Part shown: piece after piece, positions 9,482 through 18,820 of the stretch
How positions within the stretch are numbered: the stretch's first letter is position 1
Layout of the letters: the number at the start of each line of letters is the position of its first letter
DNA from: an uncultured Methanolobus sp.
GTDB lineage: Archaea; Halobacteriota; Methanosarcinia; Methanosarcinales; Methanosarcinaceae
Length of the DNA stretch: 64,000 bases
NCBI RefSeq assembly: GCF_963667555.1
Contig: NZ_OY763421.1
Span: forward strand, 1,629,562-1,693,561
Direction of reading: 5' to 3'
Made by a program: the position numbers and the translations under genes
Notes under the pieces: generated by a model
What the model was told of the DNA's origin: nothing
The model's database searches: none
What the model saw: the letters and a program-made list of their open reading frames with translations, nothing else

Positions 9482-10072
9482 TTGGCAAGGAAAGTGCAGA
9501 GAAAGTTAGACAAATGGAAGTCAAAGACATGGTACAACGTAGAAACACCGGAATTCATCAGCAGGACAAACATTGGTGTTACCCCTGCAGAAGAGCCTGA
9601 ACAGCTCATCGGTCGTGTCGTTGAGACCACAGTCGGCGAAATTGCTAACGATTTCACAAAGCATAACACAAAGCTCAGACTCGAGATCAACAATGTCAGC
9701 GGTGACGTTGCAAACACAAGATTCCTCGGTCACGAGATCACAACAGATTACCTTCGCTCAATCGTAAAGCGTCAGACCTCAAGAATTGACGCGAACCTTG
9801 ACGTTACAACAAAGGACGGATACGTCATCAGAGTAAAACCAATATGCTTCACTGTTAAGAGAGCAAGATCAAGTCAGATCAAAGGCATCAGGGAAGTAAT
9901 GGTCAAGATAGTCAAGGAACGTGCAGCAGAGCTTAACTTCGAGCAGTTCATCGAAGAAGCGATCATGGGCAAGCTTTCCGCAAACATCTACAGGAACGCA
10001 AAGTCCATCTACCCACTCAGAAGGGTAGAGATCAGAAAGACAGAAGTCAAATCTGTCCCTGCGAAGCAGTAA
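9482..10072 (+). CDS. rps3ae: Small ribosomal subunit protein eS1 (S3Ae)
   Basis: A component of the archaeal/eukaryal 30S/40S platform. The 196-residue sequence begins [19 protein letters not shown] and contains [35 protein letters not shown] and the basic C terminus [14 protein letters not shown], all characteristic of S3Ae. The start is TTG: a strong GGAGG lies 9 nt before it and no ATG or GTG fits the known N terminus. Single gene followed by a hairpin terminator. Confidence 0.95.
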   Translation: MARKVQRKLDKWKSKTWYNVETPEFISRTNIGVTPAEEPEQLIGRVVETTVGEIANDFTKHNTKLRLEINNVSGDVANTRFLGHEITTDYLRSIVKRQTSRIDANLDVTTKDGYVIRVKPICFTVKRARSSQIKGIREVMVKIVKERAAELNFEQFIEEAIMGKLSANIYRNAKSIYPLRRVEIRKTEVKSVPAKQ

Positions 10073-10101
10073 ATCTTAGGCTTAAAATAACTTAAAACAA
10101 T

Positions 10102-10133
10102 AGGTGGTTAAACCACCTGTTAACATCTTTTTT
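10102..10133 (+). terminator. Terminator after rps3ae
   Basis: AGGTGGTT-A-AACCACCT inverted repeat (10102-10118) followed by a run of six T about 10 nt later. It lies 30 nt after the eS1 stop. Confidence 0.6.
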
Positions 10134-10168
10134 CTTAATTTGCTTCACTCAGGAAGCGTAGCTTTAGT

Positions 10169-10441
10169 TTATTCAGAAACACGTGCCTTACTTTCGTACT
10201 CGTCACGTATCAGTTTCATCATCTTCAGGTTCGCATCAATGACAAAGGCACCAATGTAACCACAATACTTGCAGTGGTAGAGACCTTCAATGCCACCTGC
10301 TTCATAATATAGTTCAGGACTGCCGCATACTGGACAAACTTCTATCATGTCTTCGTCTTCATCAGTTTCCTGAACATCCATTAGTTCGATATCATTATTG
10401 CCTTCCACGATAGCATCTCCTTTAGATTCCCCACGTGACAT
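10169..10441 (-). CDS. Small acidic zinc-ribbon protein
   Basis: A 90-residue protein with an acidic N-terminal half (ETDEDEDMIEV) and a single treble-clef-like zinc ribbon CPVCG-X16-CKYCG, followed by a short helical tail. Such stand-alone zinc ribbons are common in methanogens and often have nucleic-acid or protein-binding roles, but the function is unknown. No operon partner. Confidence 0.7.
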   Translation of the reverse strand: MSRGESKGDAIVEGNNDIELMDVQETDEDEDMIEVCPVCGSPELYYEAGGIEGLYHCKYCGYIGAFVIDANLKMMKLIRDEYESKARVSE

Positions 10442-10582
10442 GTACCGACAATATAGTATGGAAATTCAACTGATATAAATTATCTGACACTGGAGCATTT
10501 GTATTGTAGATATTCATTAGAATGTATTTGATAACTAGAATCTATTTGATAATCATGGATAACTTGAGTTATCCCAAAGGGT

Positions 10583-10595
10583 CCGGCGAAGCCGG
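10583..10595. repeat. GC-rich mini-hairpin CCGGC-GAA-GCCGG
   Basis: Perfect 5-bp stem with GAA triloop in an AT-rich intergenic region. Same architecture as those at 4124, 10729 and 33638. Confidence 0.5.
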
Positions 10596-10728
10596 CGTTT
10601 TCCCATCAGAAGAAATAAAATATTCTGCGTAATTCCATGATATTGTTTATTTGTAGGAGTTCTGTAGCACTTTCAACGAAAATACAATATTGTTTGGATT
10701 AGTTTCTGTATAGAATCATCGGAATGTG

Positions 10729-10741
10729 CCGCCTTCGGCGG
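10729..10741. repeat. GC-rich mini-hairpin CCGCC-TTC-GGCGG
   Basis: Perfect 5-bp stem with TTC triloop, 130 nt from the previous one and in the same gene-free region. Confidence 0.5.
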
Positions 10742-10819
10742 ATTGTACTTTGGTTTTAGCTTCCTAGTTGTTTTTGTTGAATGGTAAATTTCTACAGGGC
10801 AACCTCGTAAATTCGAAAA

Positions 10820-11785
10820 CTAAACAGACAACTCCGACGGATATGGACAGAAAAGTGTCTGTTTAGAAAGATACTCCACATCATATTTTTCTGCCATTGA
10901 CATGAACCACCTTCTCAACTCAAATATCACAGAACCATCTTCACGCAACTTTTGTAACTGCTGCATGAACACGAACTTCTCACCGGCACTCAAATGTCGT
11001 GAAAAATAACCGAACGCGTGCATAAAAGCATTGATAACAGGGCCACTTTGTGGAGCTTCTGACAGTATCTGCACTAAAAGTTCAGTGTAATCCTCATACA
11101 CCTTTTCAACCGGTAGATTCTCCCGGTTGGCAACTATGTTTCCCATAGCTGTCATTGTCTGCTTATTGTAAGCCATAAAGAGCAGCTTGTTCGCAGTTTG
11201 AAACTCAACCAGCGAATGAAGTTTGCATGACATGGATGCATCCCTGAAAGATGCAAGTACAAAGACATGTGTCAGAAAATGATCCCTCTTTATCGGATCT
11301 TTGAACTTTTCTTCATCTATCACAGGGATTTCAGGATATTTTTTAAGTACAGTTTCCGCAAAGAATCCATTCCCTTCGTGATAAGTATATTCTTCTGCCT
11401 CTGCATCAGGAAATACTTTGGTCGTGCCTGTCCCGCATGAAGGGGATTTAGATTTGAGTATGAAACCATCAAAATCATCCAGTTTTTCAAGGTAGAACCT
11501 GGAAAATGACTCCATCTTATCGGTCAGGTCAAGTCCAGTTGCAGGTTGTATCAGCTTCCTGCTGCTACCATCTTCATTATTCTCAACTATGCGTATAGGC
11601 TCTCTTGGAATCCCCAGGCCGATATCATACTCAGGGCACACATCAATAAATTTAACAAATGGTTTTATGGCCTCTGCCAGAGGAAACGAGACTATTTTGC
11701 CATCATAGCGACAATGATCAAAACCGAGACATCTGCTTATCACAATTTTTGGACGTGAAAAACTGCATTTGGGATGAGATTCCAT
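10820..11785 (-). CDS. DUF523-DUF1722 fusion protein (YbbK/YbgA type)
   Basis: The N-terminal DUF523 domain (about residues 10-160) shows VISRCLGFDHCRYDG, DVCPEYDIGLGIPREPIRI and SKSPSCGTGTTKVF, with conserved cysteines suggesting a metal or cluster site. The C-terminal DUF1722/YbgA domain (about 190-310) shows KRDHFLTHVFVLASFRD and YNKQTMTAMGNIVANRE-like segments. The full-length fusion of 321 residues is common in bacteria and archaea. DUF523 is linked to thiouracil desulfuration in some bacteria and DUF1722 to light/DNA-repair contexts, but the role in methanogens is not established. Confidence 0.85.
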   Translation of the reverse strand: MESHPKCSFSRPKIVISRCLGFDHCRYDGKIVSFPLAEAIKPFVKFIDVCPEYDIGLGIPREPIRIVENNEDGSSRKLIQPATGLDLTDKMESFSRFYLEKLDDFDGFILKSKSPSCGTGTTKVFPDAEAEEYTYHEGNGFFAETVLKKYPEIPVIDEEKFKDPIKRDHFLTHVFVLASFRDASMSCKLHSLVEFQTANKLLFMAYNKQTMTAMGNIVANRENLPVEKVYEDYTELLVQILSEAPQSGPVINAFMHAFGYFSRHLSAGEKFVFMQQLQKLREDGSVIFELRRWFMSMAEKYDVEYLSKQTLFCPYPSELSV

Positions 11786-11854
11786 GATAAGTAAAACAGT
11801 GAACTGGAAAAAAGACTTTTTGGATAAAATTACAAAAATGAATCAAAAAAGAAT

Positions 11855-11870
11855 AGGGATTTAAATCCCT
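11855..11870 (-). terminator. Terminator after gltX
   Basis: Perfect 16-nt palindrome AGGGATTTAAATCCCT beginning 8 nt after the gltX stop on the minus strand and followed there by TTCTTTTTTG. Confidence 0.6.
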
Positions 11871-11877
11871 TTTCTTT

Positions 11878-13614
11878 TCACTTGTGCGTGTAATAAGCCA
11901 CTACAGGGACTAGTCTTTTGACCTTGATATCGCTGGGAGGAACTGAATCTATCCTGCAGAATCCGAATCTCTCGAACTGTACGATCTTATCAAGCTCAGT
12001 TGTAACCTGCTTTTCACCGATACCTGTAAACTCTCCGTCAGGTGACAAAACTCTTACAGAAACTCCATCCAACGGAGCCCAGTGGATGATCTTCATCTTT
12101 TCCTTCTTCACTGACTCAATGGAATCTCCGATATGCTTTGCCTGGAGAGGCTCTGTGGAAGTAACCTCTAAGTTGTAAAGGTCTTTGAGTCTGAGCTTTG
12201 AACCTACCTGGAGTTTTTCAGCATCCTCACTGCAGATGTAGACCTTATCGGCAACCTCGATCTCACGGCATCCCCTGTCTTCTGTTGGGTGCAATGAAGG
12301 ATTTACTGTGCATGGTTCTGAATCTGTGATCTTGATCTCAACAGGATCCCATACAAAGAAATACCTGTTTGCAACAGGGTCAATGAGTTTACGGTTCTCT
12401 GCGTAAAGTGTGTCCATACTTATACTAATGTCTGTTTCACCAACGCCCATCTCGATGAAGAACTTACGGATAGCTTCAGGGAGAATACCTCTCCTGCGCA
12501 TTGCACGGAGTGTTGGAAGACGTGGGTCATCCCAGCCTGAGTACTCGCCATCCTCAATGGATTTGCGCAATAAGCTGGTACTGAACTTACCGAACTCGTG
12601 CATCTTTACACGACCCCAGTGGGTTGTTTTCGGATATTTCCAGCCAAGATAATTGTAAATATAGGTCTGGCGTTTCTCACTGTCCATCAGGTCTTTACCC
12701 CTGATGATGTGTGTCATGCCAAGCTCGTGGTCCTCGATTGCACCTTCAAAGTCCAGAAGTGGCCAGACACAGTACTTATCGTCTACTTCAGGACGTGGGT
12801 GAGGAACCTTTACAATTCTGAACGCTCCGAAATCACGGAGTGCAGGATCCTTGTGAGTTATATCGGTCTTAATACGCAAAACAGCGGATTTCTCCTCATA
12901 CTCTCCGGAAAGCATCTTATCCCAGTGCATTAGGTTTTCCTGCGGATCTACATCCCTGTGAGGACATGCTTCCTTAGCATCCTTGAATTTCTTGAAATCC
13001 GCACCGTCACAGAAACAGACATATGCCTTTCCCATCTCGATAAGCTGTCTGGCGTAGTCATAATACATTGGGATCCTGTCTGAAGCTATGACTATCTCAT
13101 CAGGGTTAGCACCCAGCCATTTGCAGTCATCCACATACCAGTCGTATGCTTCCAGCATCGGGCGCTTTGTCTGAGGATCAGTATCATCGAAACGTATGAT
13201 GAACTTGCCGCCGTATTTCTTTACATATTCGGAATTGACAACGATGCCACGAGTACTTCCAAGGGTTGGCGGACCATTTGGATTTGGTGCAAAACGCATA
13301 ACGACCTGCTTTCCCTCTTCAACATCAAGTGCTTTAAGACCCTTATCCGGCTCCTTCTTTGTGTTGAGCTCCTCTATGAGTTCAGGAGCAATAGCCTCAA
13401 GACGTGCCTGCCACTGTTCAGGGGTTTCTTTGGCAACTTCTGCAAGGATCTGCTGGATAACAGGTCCTACTTCCTTTGCCATTGGACGCAGGTGAGGGCA
13501 TTCACCCATCACACGACCCATAACAGCACCAGTCTGTGGTGCCTGTCCGTATTTTACAGCATTCTGCAACGCGTATTTCTCTATGGTCTTTTTATCGTCG
13601 TCAGTTAAAGTCAT
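11878..13614 (-). CDS. gltX: Glutamyl-tRNA synthetase, archaeal type
   Basis: A class I synthetase of 578 residues with an archaeal N-terminal extension of about 100 residues, then the catalytic core MRFAPNPNGPPTLGSTRG, FDDTDPQTKRP, DHELGMTHIIRGKDLMDS and the C-terminal anticodon-binding beta-barrels with the ending VQFERFGFCRID. The HIGH signature reads PTLG and the KMSKS loop reads KFSTS, as in Methanosarcina GluRS. In archaea lacking GlnRS this non-discriminating enzyme also charges tRNA-Gln for the GatDE pathway. CGGAG lies 8 nt before the ATG. Followed by a palindromic terminator. Confidence 0.95.
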   Translation of the reverse strand: MTLTDDDKKTIEKYALQNAVKYGQAPQTGAVMGRVMGECPHLRPMAKEVGPVIQQILAEVAKETPEQWQARLEAIAPELIEELNTKKEPDKGLKALDVEEGKQVVMRFAPNPNGPPTLGSTRGIVVNSEYVKKYGGKFIIRFDDTDPQTKRPMLEAYDWYVDDCKWLGANPDEIVIASDRIPMYYDYARQLIEMGKAYVCFCDGADFKKFKDAKEACPHRDVDPQENLMHWDKMLSGEYEEKSAVLRIKTDITHKDPALRDFGAFRIVKVPHPRPEVDDKYCVWPLLDFEGAIEDHELGMTHIIRGKDLMDSEKRQTYIYNYLGWKYPKTTHWGRVKMHEFGKFSTSLLRKSIEDGEYSGWDDPRLPTLRAMRRRGILPEAIRKFFIEMGVGETDISISMDTLYAENRKLIDPVANRYFFVWDPVEIKITDSEPCTVNPSLHPTEDRGCREIEVADKVYICSEDAEKLQVGSKLRLKDLYNLEVTSTEPLQAKHIGDSIESVKKEKMKIIHWAPLDGVSVRVLSPDGEFTGIGEKQVTTELDKIVQFERFGFCRIDSVPPSDIKVKRLVPVVAYYTHK

Positions 13615-13785
13615 TATAGATCTCCGGGAAAATCAAATATGAGTATCAAGTATCAAATACCGGAAACATGAGTTCCGTAATGGAATTTCTATTGTCCGGC
13701 AATCATCAATATAGTAGAGTGAATTATAAGAACTGAACTTAAAAGATATGGTCAGAACATTAACGAAGCAGTAACTATCCCAGAA

Positions 13786-14088
13786 TTACCTGAAAGAATT
13801 ACCAATTTCCTTTACTTCCTCTGCCCTGTCAATCAATTCCTTGATGTTCTTTTCAAAATCAGACAGGAATTCTTTTACTGCGTCTCCTGCGATCGCACCA
13901 TGTGAAGAAGGCTTGATAAGTTGTTCCTGTTCAAGTACACGTAGAGAATAGCGTACTTTGTGCGTTGGCATACCGGTTTCCTCAGCAAGTTTGAGTATGC
14001 CGATAGGCCCTCTTCCAACAACTACTTTTAAAACCTCTAAATGACGCTGGGAAAGTTCCAGCTCTTTGTTAACCTGATCGAATAGCAT
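13786..14088 (-). CDS. Winged-helix transcriptional regulator
   Basis: A 100-residue protein with a helix-turn-helix at about residues 14-65 (ILKLAEETGMPTHKVRYSLRVLEQEQLIKPSS) and a C-terminal helical tail that may dimerise. It starts inside the stop of the FAH-family gene (TAATG), so the two are translationally coupled. Methanogens carry many such small predicted regulators; the target is not known and may be autoregulatory. Confidence 0.75.
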   Translation of the reverse strand: MLFDQVNKELELSQRHLEVLKVVVGRGPIGILKLAEETGMPTHKVRYSLRVLEQEQLIKPSSHGAIAGDAVKEFLSDFEKNIKELIDRAEEVKEIGNSFR

Positions 14089-14819
14089 TATGCAACCTCG
14101 TTGACCAAAGTTCCTATTCCTTCAATTTCCACTTCAACAACATCTCCGGGGTGAAGCTCACCAACTCCGGGCGGTGTTCCTGTTGCAATAATATCACCAA
14201 CCTCCAGTGTCATGACCCCGGAAATGAACTCCAGCAAATAAGGAATATCAAATATCAGATTGCTGATGTTGGAATCCTGTTTCACCTCACCGTTTACACG
14301 GCTGACTATAGAAGCATTCTCCGGGTCAAACTCGTCAACCGGAACTACAAATGGACCCACCGGCGCAAAAGTATCAAAACTCTTAGCCCTTGTCCATTGT
14401 CCGTCCTTTCGTTGCAGGTCGCGGGCAGTCACATCATTAAAACAGGTAAAACCTGCGATCACATCACATGCCCTGTCATAAGTAATATTCCTGCACCTTT
14501 TTCCGATAACAATAGCAAGCTCTGCTTCAAAATCTACCTGCGTGCTTATTTTCGGATACATTATCTTTCCATGATTTCCGATGACGGATGATGGTGGTTT
14601 AATAAACAATATCGGCTCTTCAGGGACAGACATACCAAGCTCAGTGGCATGGTCATGATAATTCAGACCCACACATACTACCTTTGACGGATTTGAAGGT
14701 GGAAGTATTTCAAGTTCGGAGAGTTCACACTCCATAAAAGAGCCTTCCATGGAAGTTACTTTATTTCCATTAACCTCTCCGTAAAATACATTGTCTTTAT
14801 ACCTGAATCGTCCAAACAT
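14088..14819 (-). CDS. Fumarylacetoacetate hydrolase (FAH) family protein
   Basis: A 243-residue FAH fold enzyme. Visible signatures: [16 protein letters not shown], metal-binding [39 protein letters not shown] and [12 protein letters not shown]. The metal-binding acidic triad is intact. Family members hydrolyse or decarboxylate beta-diketo acids such as oxaloacetate or acylpyruvates; the archaeal substrate is not assigned. First gene of a two-gene unit with the HTH protein, divergent from the permease with only 41 nt between the starts. Confidence 0.85.
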   Translation of the reverse strand: MFGRFRYKDNVFYGEVNGNKVTSMEGSFMECELSELEILPPSNPSKVVCVGLNYHDHATELGMSVPEEPILFIKPPSSVIGNHGKIMYPKISTQVDFEAELAIVIGKRCRNITYDRACDVIAGFTCFNDVTARDLQRKDGQWTRAKSFDTFAPVGPFVVPVDEFDPENASIVSRVNGEVKQDSNISNLIFDIPYLLEFISGVMTLEVGDIIATGTPPGVGELHPGDVVEVEIEGIGTLVNEVA

Positions 14820-14860
14820 TAGTGGAACTGTTTTGTTCTCATTCTAGATAAGGATAAGTA

Positions 14861-16168
14861 TTGAAAGCACCCGGGAGCACAGTCTTAAGCAAAATATTTA
14901 AGCAAACCGGCAGATTTGAAGTTGCAGTGATAATACCATTAGTAATTCTAGCCATTGTATTCTTTCTGACAGCCGTAAGACAGGTTGGAAATGTAAGACT
15001 TGGCATCTGGCAGATAATGTCCCTTGGTGCTGCCGGTGTGCTTCTTACAGGCCAGATATCAATAGCTTCTGCCATTAAAGCCGTCAATGTCGATGTTCTG
15101 CTATTTCTTTTTGGCATGTTCGCCATTGGACAGGCCCTGGAAATGAGTGGTTATCTGTCTCACCTTTCATACCGTTTTTTTAAAAATGCAGGTTCGGTTG
15201 ATCTTGTAGTACTTTACATTCTTTTTGGAATGGGATTTGCCTCAGCTTTCCTTATGAACGATACACTTGCAATAATCGGAACACCAGTGGTGCTTCTGCT
15301 TGCAAAGGACCATCATATAGACCCAAAACTGCTTCTGATGACACTTGCATTTGCAGTTACTACCGGAAGTGTCATCAGTCCAATAGGCAACCCGCAGAAT
15401 CTCCTCATAGCACTCGAAAGCGGGATGCAGAACCCATTTATCGTGTTTATGGACCATCTGCTTCTTCCAACTGTTATAAACATGCTGATAGCATACATAT
15501 TCCTGAGAATAGCATACAGGAAGAATTTCACTTCAACTGTGCTGAGCCATTCAAAACAGGTTATAAGTGACAAAAAACTAGCAGGATTTTCCAGAATTTC
15601 ACTGGCTCTTGTACTGCTGCTGGTCTGCGTAAAGATACTACTGGCAATAACCGGCTTTGCGCAGCAGTTCGACCTGAAGCTCACATACATAGCTCTGGTA
15701 GCAGCAATACCTGTCCTGATTTTCAGTGAGCGCAGGAAAGAAGTGCTGAAAAATACCGACTGGCATACACTGTTATTTTTCGTGGCCATGTTCATTCTGA
15801 TGGAAAGTGTATGGGAAAGCGGGTTCTTCCAGAATATCATATCTTCATCCGAAATTGACATCAGCAAAGTTCCAATGATCCTTACAATAAGTGTGACTCT
15901 CAGCCAGTTGATATCTAACGTCCCACTGGTAGCGCTTTACATACCCATCCTTTTGCACGCTAATGTAAGCACCGCAGAATTTGTGGCACTGGCAGCAGGA
16001 AGTACAATCTCTGGAAATCTGTCCATACTGGGTGCAGCAAGCAATGTTATCATCATACAGAACGCCGAACGCAGGAGCAATATCTCACTCGGGTTCATTG
16101 AATTTGCCAGGATAGGAGTGCCGCTTACAATTGTGCAGATCCTTGTCTACTGGATATTCATTGGATGA
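14861..16168 (+). CDS. Anion permease of the citrate/ArsB-NhaD superfamily
   Basis: A membrane protein of 435 residues with about 11 predicted transmembrane segments. It shows the internal signature AFAVTTGSVISPIGNPQNLLIAL and a second half containing QLISNVPLVALYIP, the inverted-repeat pore motifs of the ion-transporter superfamily that includes CitT, ArsB and NhaD. The substrate (arsenite, dicarboxylate, sulfate or Na+) cannot be told. The start is TTG, preceded by a weak AAGGATAAG; no better start precedes the first hydrophobic segment. Confidence 0.8.
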   Translation: MKAPGSTVLSKIFKQTGRFEVAVIIPLVILAIVFFLTAVRQVGNVRLGIWQIMSLGAAGVLLTGQISIASAIKAVNVDVLLFLFGMFAIGQALEMSGYLSHLSYRFFKNAGSVDLVVLYILFGMGFASAFLMNDTLAIIGTPVVLLLAKDHHIDPKLLLMTLAFAVTTGSVISPIGNPQNLLIALESGMQNPFIVFMDHLLLPTVINMLIAYIFLRIAYRKNFTSTVLSHSKQVISDKKLAGFSRISLALVLLLVCVKILLAITGFAQQFDLKLTYIALVAAIPVLIFSERRKEVLKNTDWHTLLFFVAMFILMESVWESGFFQNIISSSEIDISKVPMILTISVTLSQLISNVPLVALYIPILLHANVSTAEFVALAAGSTISGNLSILGAASNVIIIQNAERRSNISLGFIEFARIGVPLTIVQILVYWIFIG

Positions 16169-16224
16169 ACTTTGATCGGTGAAGTCTGATAGCAACACGA
16201 ACGATCGTTAAAAAAAGAATGAAC

Positions 16225-16243
16225 ATGTCCTTCAAAAGGACAT
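16225..16243 (-). terminator. Terminator between convergent permease and TPR genes
   Basis: Perfect 8-bp stem ATGTCCTT / AAGGACAT with a 3-nt loop; on the minus strand it is followed by a seven-T run, so it most likely ends the TPR gene transcript. Confidence 0.55.
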
Positions 16244-16287
16244 CTCCGTTTTGATTATTAATTCCTTTAACCTGTTACCGGACAGGA

Positions 16288-17487
16288 TCAAAGGATCTTG
16301 GACAGGATCAGGACAACGAGCATTGCTACAACGCCGACTGCCCAGAATTTGAGGGTTTCGTTTAATGGTATCCTTATGTCCACAAGATCAGCTCCTGAAA
16401 TTGCAACTGGTTTACTAACTGGTTTAGCAACTGGCTTAGAACCTGCTATACTGTTGGATGAATCATATTCTGCAGCACGTTTTATTGGTGCTTCTGAAAC
16501 CGGAGGTACTGAAGCAGCTACGGGTGTGCTTGCAGGAGTACTTGCAGGTGCAGACCTTATTGGTTCAGGTTCGGTTCTTCCAATAATATTTTCTTCAGCC
16601 GCGTAAGAAGAAACAGGCTCTTTTGGTGCGGGCGAGGATGGAGATGAGAATGTATCCTCCCTTTCTTCCACAGGCTCAGGTGATGAGAATACAGATGGTT
16701 CTTCTTTTTCAGCAACTGATGGAGAACCTGATATCACATCATGTTCCACTGGTTCTGATGATGAAACAGAGCTGCCTCCAAAAACAATCTCTTCCGGTTC
16801 TTCCCTGGATTCAGATATGGAATCCTGTTCTGTAAAAGTTTCAGTCTCTGATCCAGATCCAGAGAATGAGTCTGATGGAGATCCTGATAAAGACTCAGCT
16901 CCGAAATCTGATCTGAAATCAGGTTCTGTATCGATGTCTTCGATGAGTTCTTCCTGCTCTTCAACATAATCTTCATCTTCATAAGACGGGGAGCCATTGT
17001 CTGACTCGTCACCTGACATCATGTTACTGAATATCGATTCATCGCCAGCAGGTGGCCTGTATGAGGAAATAACCTCACTGGAAGGTTCTTCGGTGGCAAT
17101 TACCTCCGGCTCAGAAATGAATTCATCCTCCATCATTTCTTCTTCAATTACAGGTTCAGGAGTTTCAGCCTCATAGACATCCTCTTCCATTAACGGAGCA
17201 GAAGAAACACTTGCCGATGAGTCTTTGGAGGCACCTATCAGACCCTGATAATCCGGGTCAACCTCTATGGCAAGGTCAAAGCATTTTTTCGCTTCCTCAA
17301 AGCGTCCCATATTTTCAAGGGCTTTGCCTTTCTTGAACCATGCTTCAGCACTGTAAGGATCGATGTCCAGTGACTTGGTGTAATATTCAACCTGTTTTTC
17401 AACTGTTTTGGCTGAATCACCCATTTTGATCCAGTTCTCTGCAGCTTTCTGCTTTTTCTTTGATTTTACGTCATCTAACATTCCCAT
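16288..17487 (-). CDS. Tail-anchored TPR protein with long Ser/Pro/Glu-rich linker
   Basis: 399 residues. Residues 1-90 are basic followed by two TPR-like repeats (YYTKSLDIDPYSAEAWFKKG and RFEEAKKCFDLAIEVDPDY). From about 95 to 370 the chain is low-complexity, rich in E, S and P with many SGSPS-type motifs, probably disordered. The C terminus is one transmembrane helix (FWAVGVVAMLVVLILSKIL), so the protein is probably tail-anchored with the TPR domain in the cytoplasm. GGTG precedes the ATG. No known function; it may be a scaffold at the membrane. Confidence 0.75.
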   Translation of the reverse strand: MGMLDDVKSKKKQKAAENWIKMGDSAKTVEKQVEYYTKSLDIDPYSAEAWFKKGKALENMGRFEEAKKCFDLAIEVDPDYQGLIGASKDSSASVSSAPLMEEDVYEAETPEPVIEEEMMEDEFISEPEVIATEEPSSEVISSYRPPAGDESIFSNMMSGDESDNGSPSYEDEDYVEEQEELIEDIDTEPDFRSDFGAESLSGSPSDSFSGSGSETETFTEQDSISESREEPEEIVFGGSSVSSSEPVEHDVISGSPSVAEKEEPSVFSSPEPVEEREDTFSSPSSPAPKEPVSSYAAEENIIGRTEPEPIRSAPASTPASTPVAASVPPVSEAPIKRAAEYDSSNSIAGSKPVAKPVSKPVAISGADLVDIRIPLNETLKFWAVGVVAMLVVLILSKIL

Positions 17488-17692
17488 GTAAACACCTTTT
17501 TCAAATACCGGCAGTCTGCCGGATGAGTTGAAATAATAGTACCTTTAGCCAAGTACCTTTAACCAGCCATCAAATTGTACATCTGTTTGATAACTTATTT
17601 AACAACTGTATTTTCAATTTTAATGCATGTATGGAGTATATAAAAACATATGCATTTAATTAATGTATTTGAGATAGATCAAATTGCAAATA

Positions 17693-18226
17693 TCAGTCCT
17701 TCACTTCCTCATATTCAAAAGCCCACATGGGAAGTCCTTCTATCTCCACATGCTCCAGATGTTCCATCTCATGTGCTGCATAGAATGCGGAAGGACCGGA
17801 AAATGATACTGTTCTTTCAGTTGATTCTTTTACAAATATCTTCTTTTTTGCTGTGCTGATGGATGCAACTATGATCCGTTCAGCCCTGAGCGTGACCGAA
17901 TAAGGTCGTGTGACAAGGGAACGCTCATCCTTCCCACCACATTTTTCCAGTCTGTGTATGGTACCTTCCTTTGATACCCACTCGGGATTGAGTAACAACC
18001 AGACCTCTTCAATAGTGTGACCTGTTTTGCTCTCCTTATCATAGTCCGTGAACACTTTCATCACAGAGATACTCTTCAGGTCATCTGTGGAGTAGCTCCA
18101 CGCACCTCCTACTTTCAGTGAAAGGACCATGGGATAGAATGCATCCTTGGGCAAATCGAATCTTCCAAATATCGCCTCTTCCCTTGAGCTGAATTTGAGA
18201 ATGGCTTTCAGGTCATTTATTTTCAT
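17693..18226 (-). CDS. Diverged peptide-deformylase-like protein
   Basis: About 177 residues. The order of motifs matches peptide deformylase: WLLLNPEWVSKEG (the INPE strand), EKCGGKDERSLVTRP in the place of EEGCLS...RP with one Cys, and AAHEMEHLEHV in the place of the metal-binding HEXXH helix (HEMDHL in true deformylases). The usual GXGXAAXQ motif 1 is not evident near the N terminus. Archaea do not formylate initiator Met-tRNA, so another substrate is expected. A longer form from an upstream TTG is possible, but the ATG is preferred. Assignment is from motifs only. Confidence 0.6.
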   Translation of the reverse strand: MKINDLKAILKFSSREEAIFGRFDLPKDAFYPMVLSLKVGGAWSYSTDDLKSISVMKVFTDYDKESKTGHTIEEVWLLLNPEWVSKEGTIHRLEKCGGKDERSLVTRPYSVTLRAERIIVASISTAKKKIFVKESTERTVSFSGPSAFYAAHEMEHLEHVEIEGLPMWAFEYEEVKD

Positions 18227-18346
18227 GTTTAAAAGATGATTGATCCTTGATGATAAATACATTACCAATCTGGAAAATTTGTTTGAAAACTAAGTTTATA
18301 TGCTACTACATTCATTACTTTAATTCCGAATACCGGAGCAGTCTTT

Positions 18347-18574
18347 ATGAGAATAAGAATGGTAAAATGCAGCGATGTAGGCATTGATGATTGCAACTAC
18401 ATGGCAATTGGAAATAACCTTGATGAAGTTGAGCAGAATATGCTTGAGCATATTGATAATGAACACAAGGATCTCCTTGACAGCATGGGAGAACATGATA
18501 TCCATGTCCTTAAGCACAGGGTTTCCACTTTCCTTGGACGAAGCTGTGGCTGCGGACATCTTGAAAAACCCTGA
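18347..18574 (+). CDS. DUF1059-type small protein
   Basis: 75 residues with the DUF1059 pattern: KCSDVGIDDCNYMAIGNN followed by a helix with HIDNEHKD histidines and a short CGCG tail. The family is small, soluble and of unknown function. A second in-frame ATG 12 nt downstream is an equally plausible start. A TATA-like element (GTTTATATG near 18294-18302) sits 45 nt upstream. Confidence 0.7.
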   Translation: MRIRMVKCSDVGIDDCNYMAIGNNLDEVEQNMLEHIDNEHKDLLDSMGEHDIHVLKHRVSTFLGRSCGCGHLEKP

Positions 18575-18820
18575 ATGAAGTTTATCAGCCTTTTATTGAA
18601 CAGACAACGCAGGACTTGCGGATAGGTTCTGTGTTGCCCTTCCCTTTTTCACTGGTCTTGAAATTTAGACCTTTCCATTGTTTTGATATATGTTGAAAGA
18701 CCATTTTAATGTGCAGATACAATGCCGATGAGAATTAACAGTTGTATTTGGGAATTGCATTTAGTTCCATCCGGCATTGTGACAGAGAATCATGAATACG
18801 TAAACGGTGGGAGTTTAAAT

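Larger units (their letters stand above)
10442..10819. other. Intergenic stretch with two GC-rich mini-hairpins
   Basis: No convincing gene. AT-rich apart from the perfect short hairpins at 10583-10595 and 10729-10741. Confidence 0.6.
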
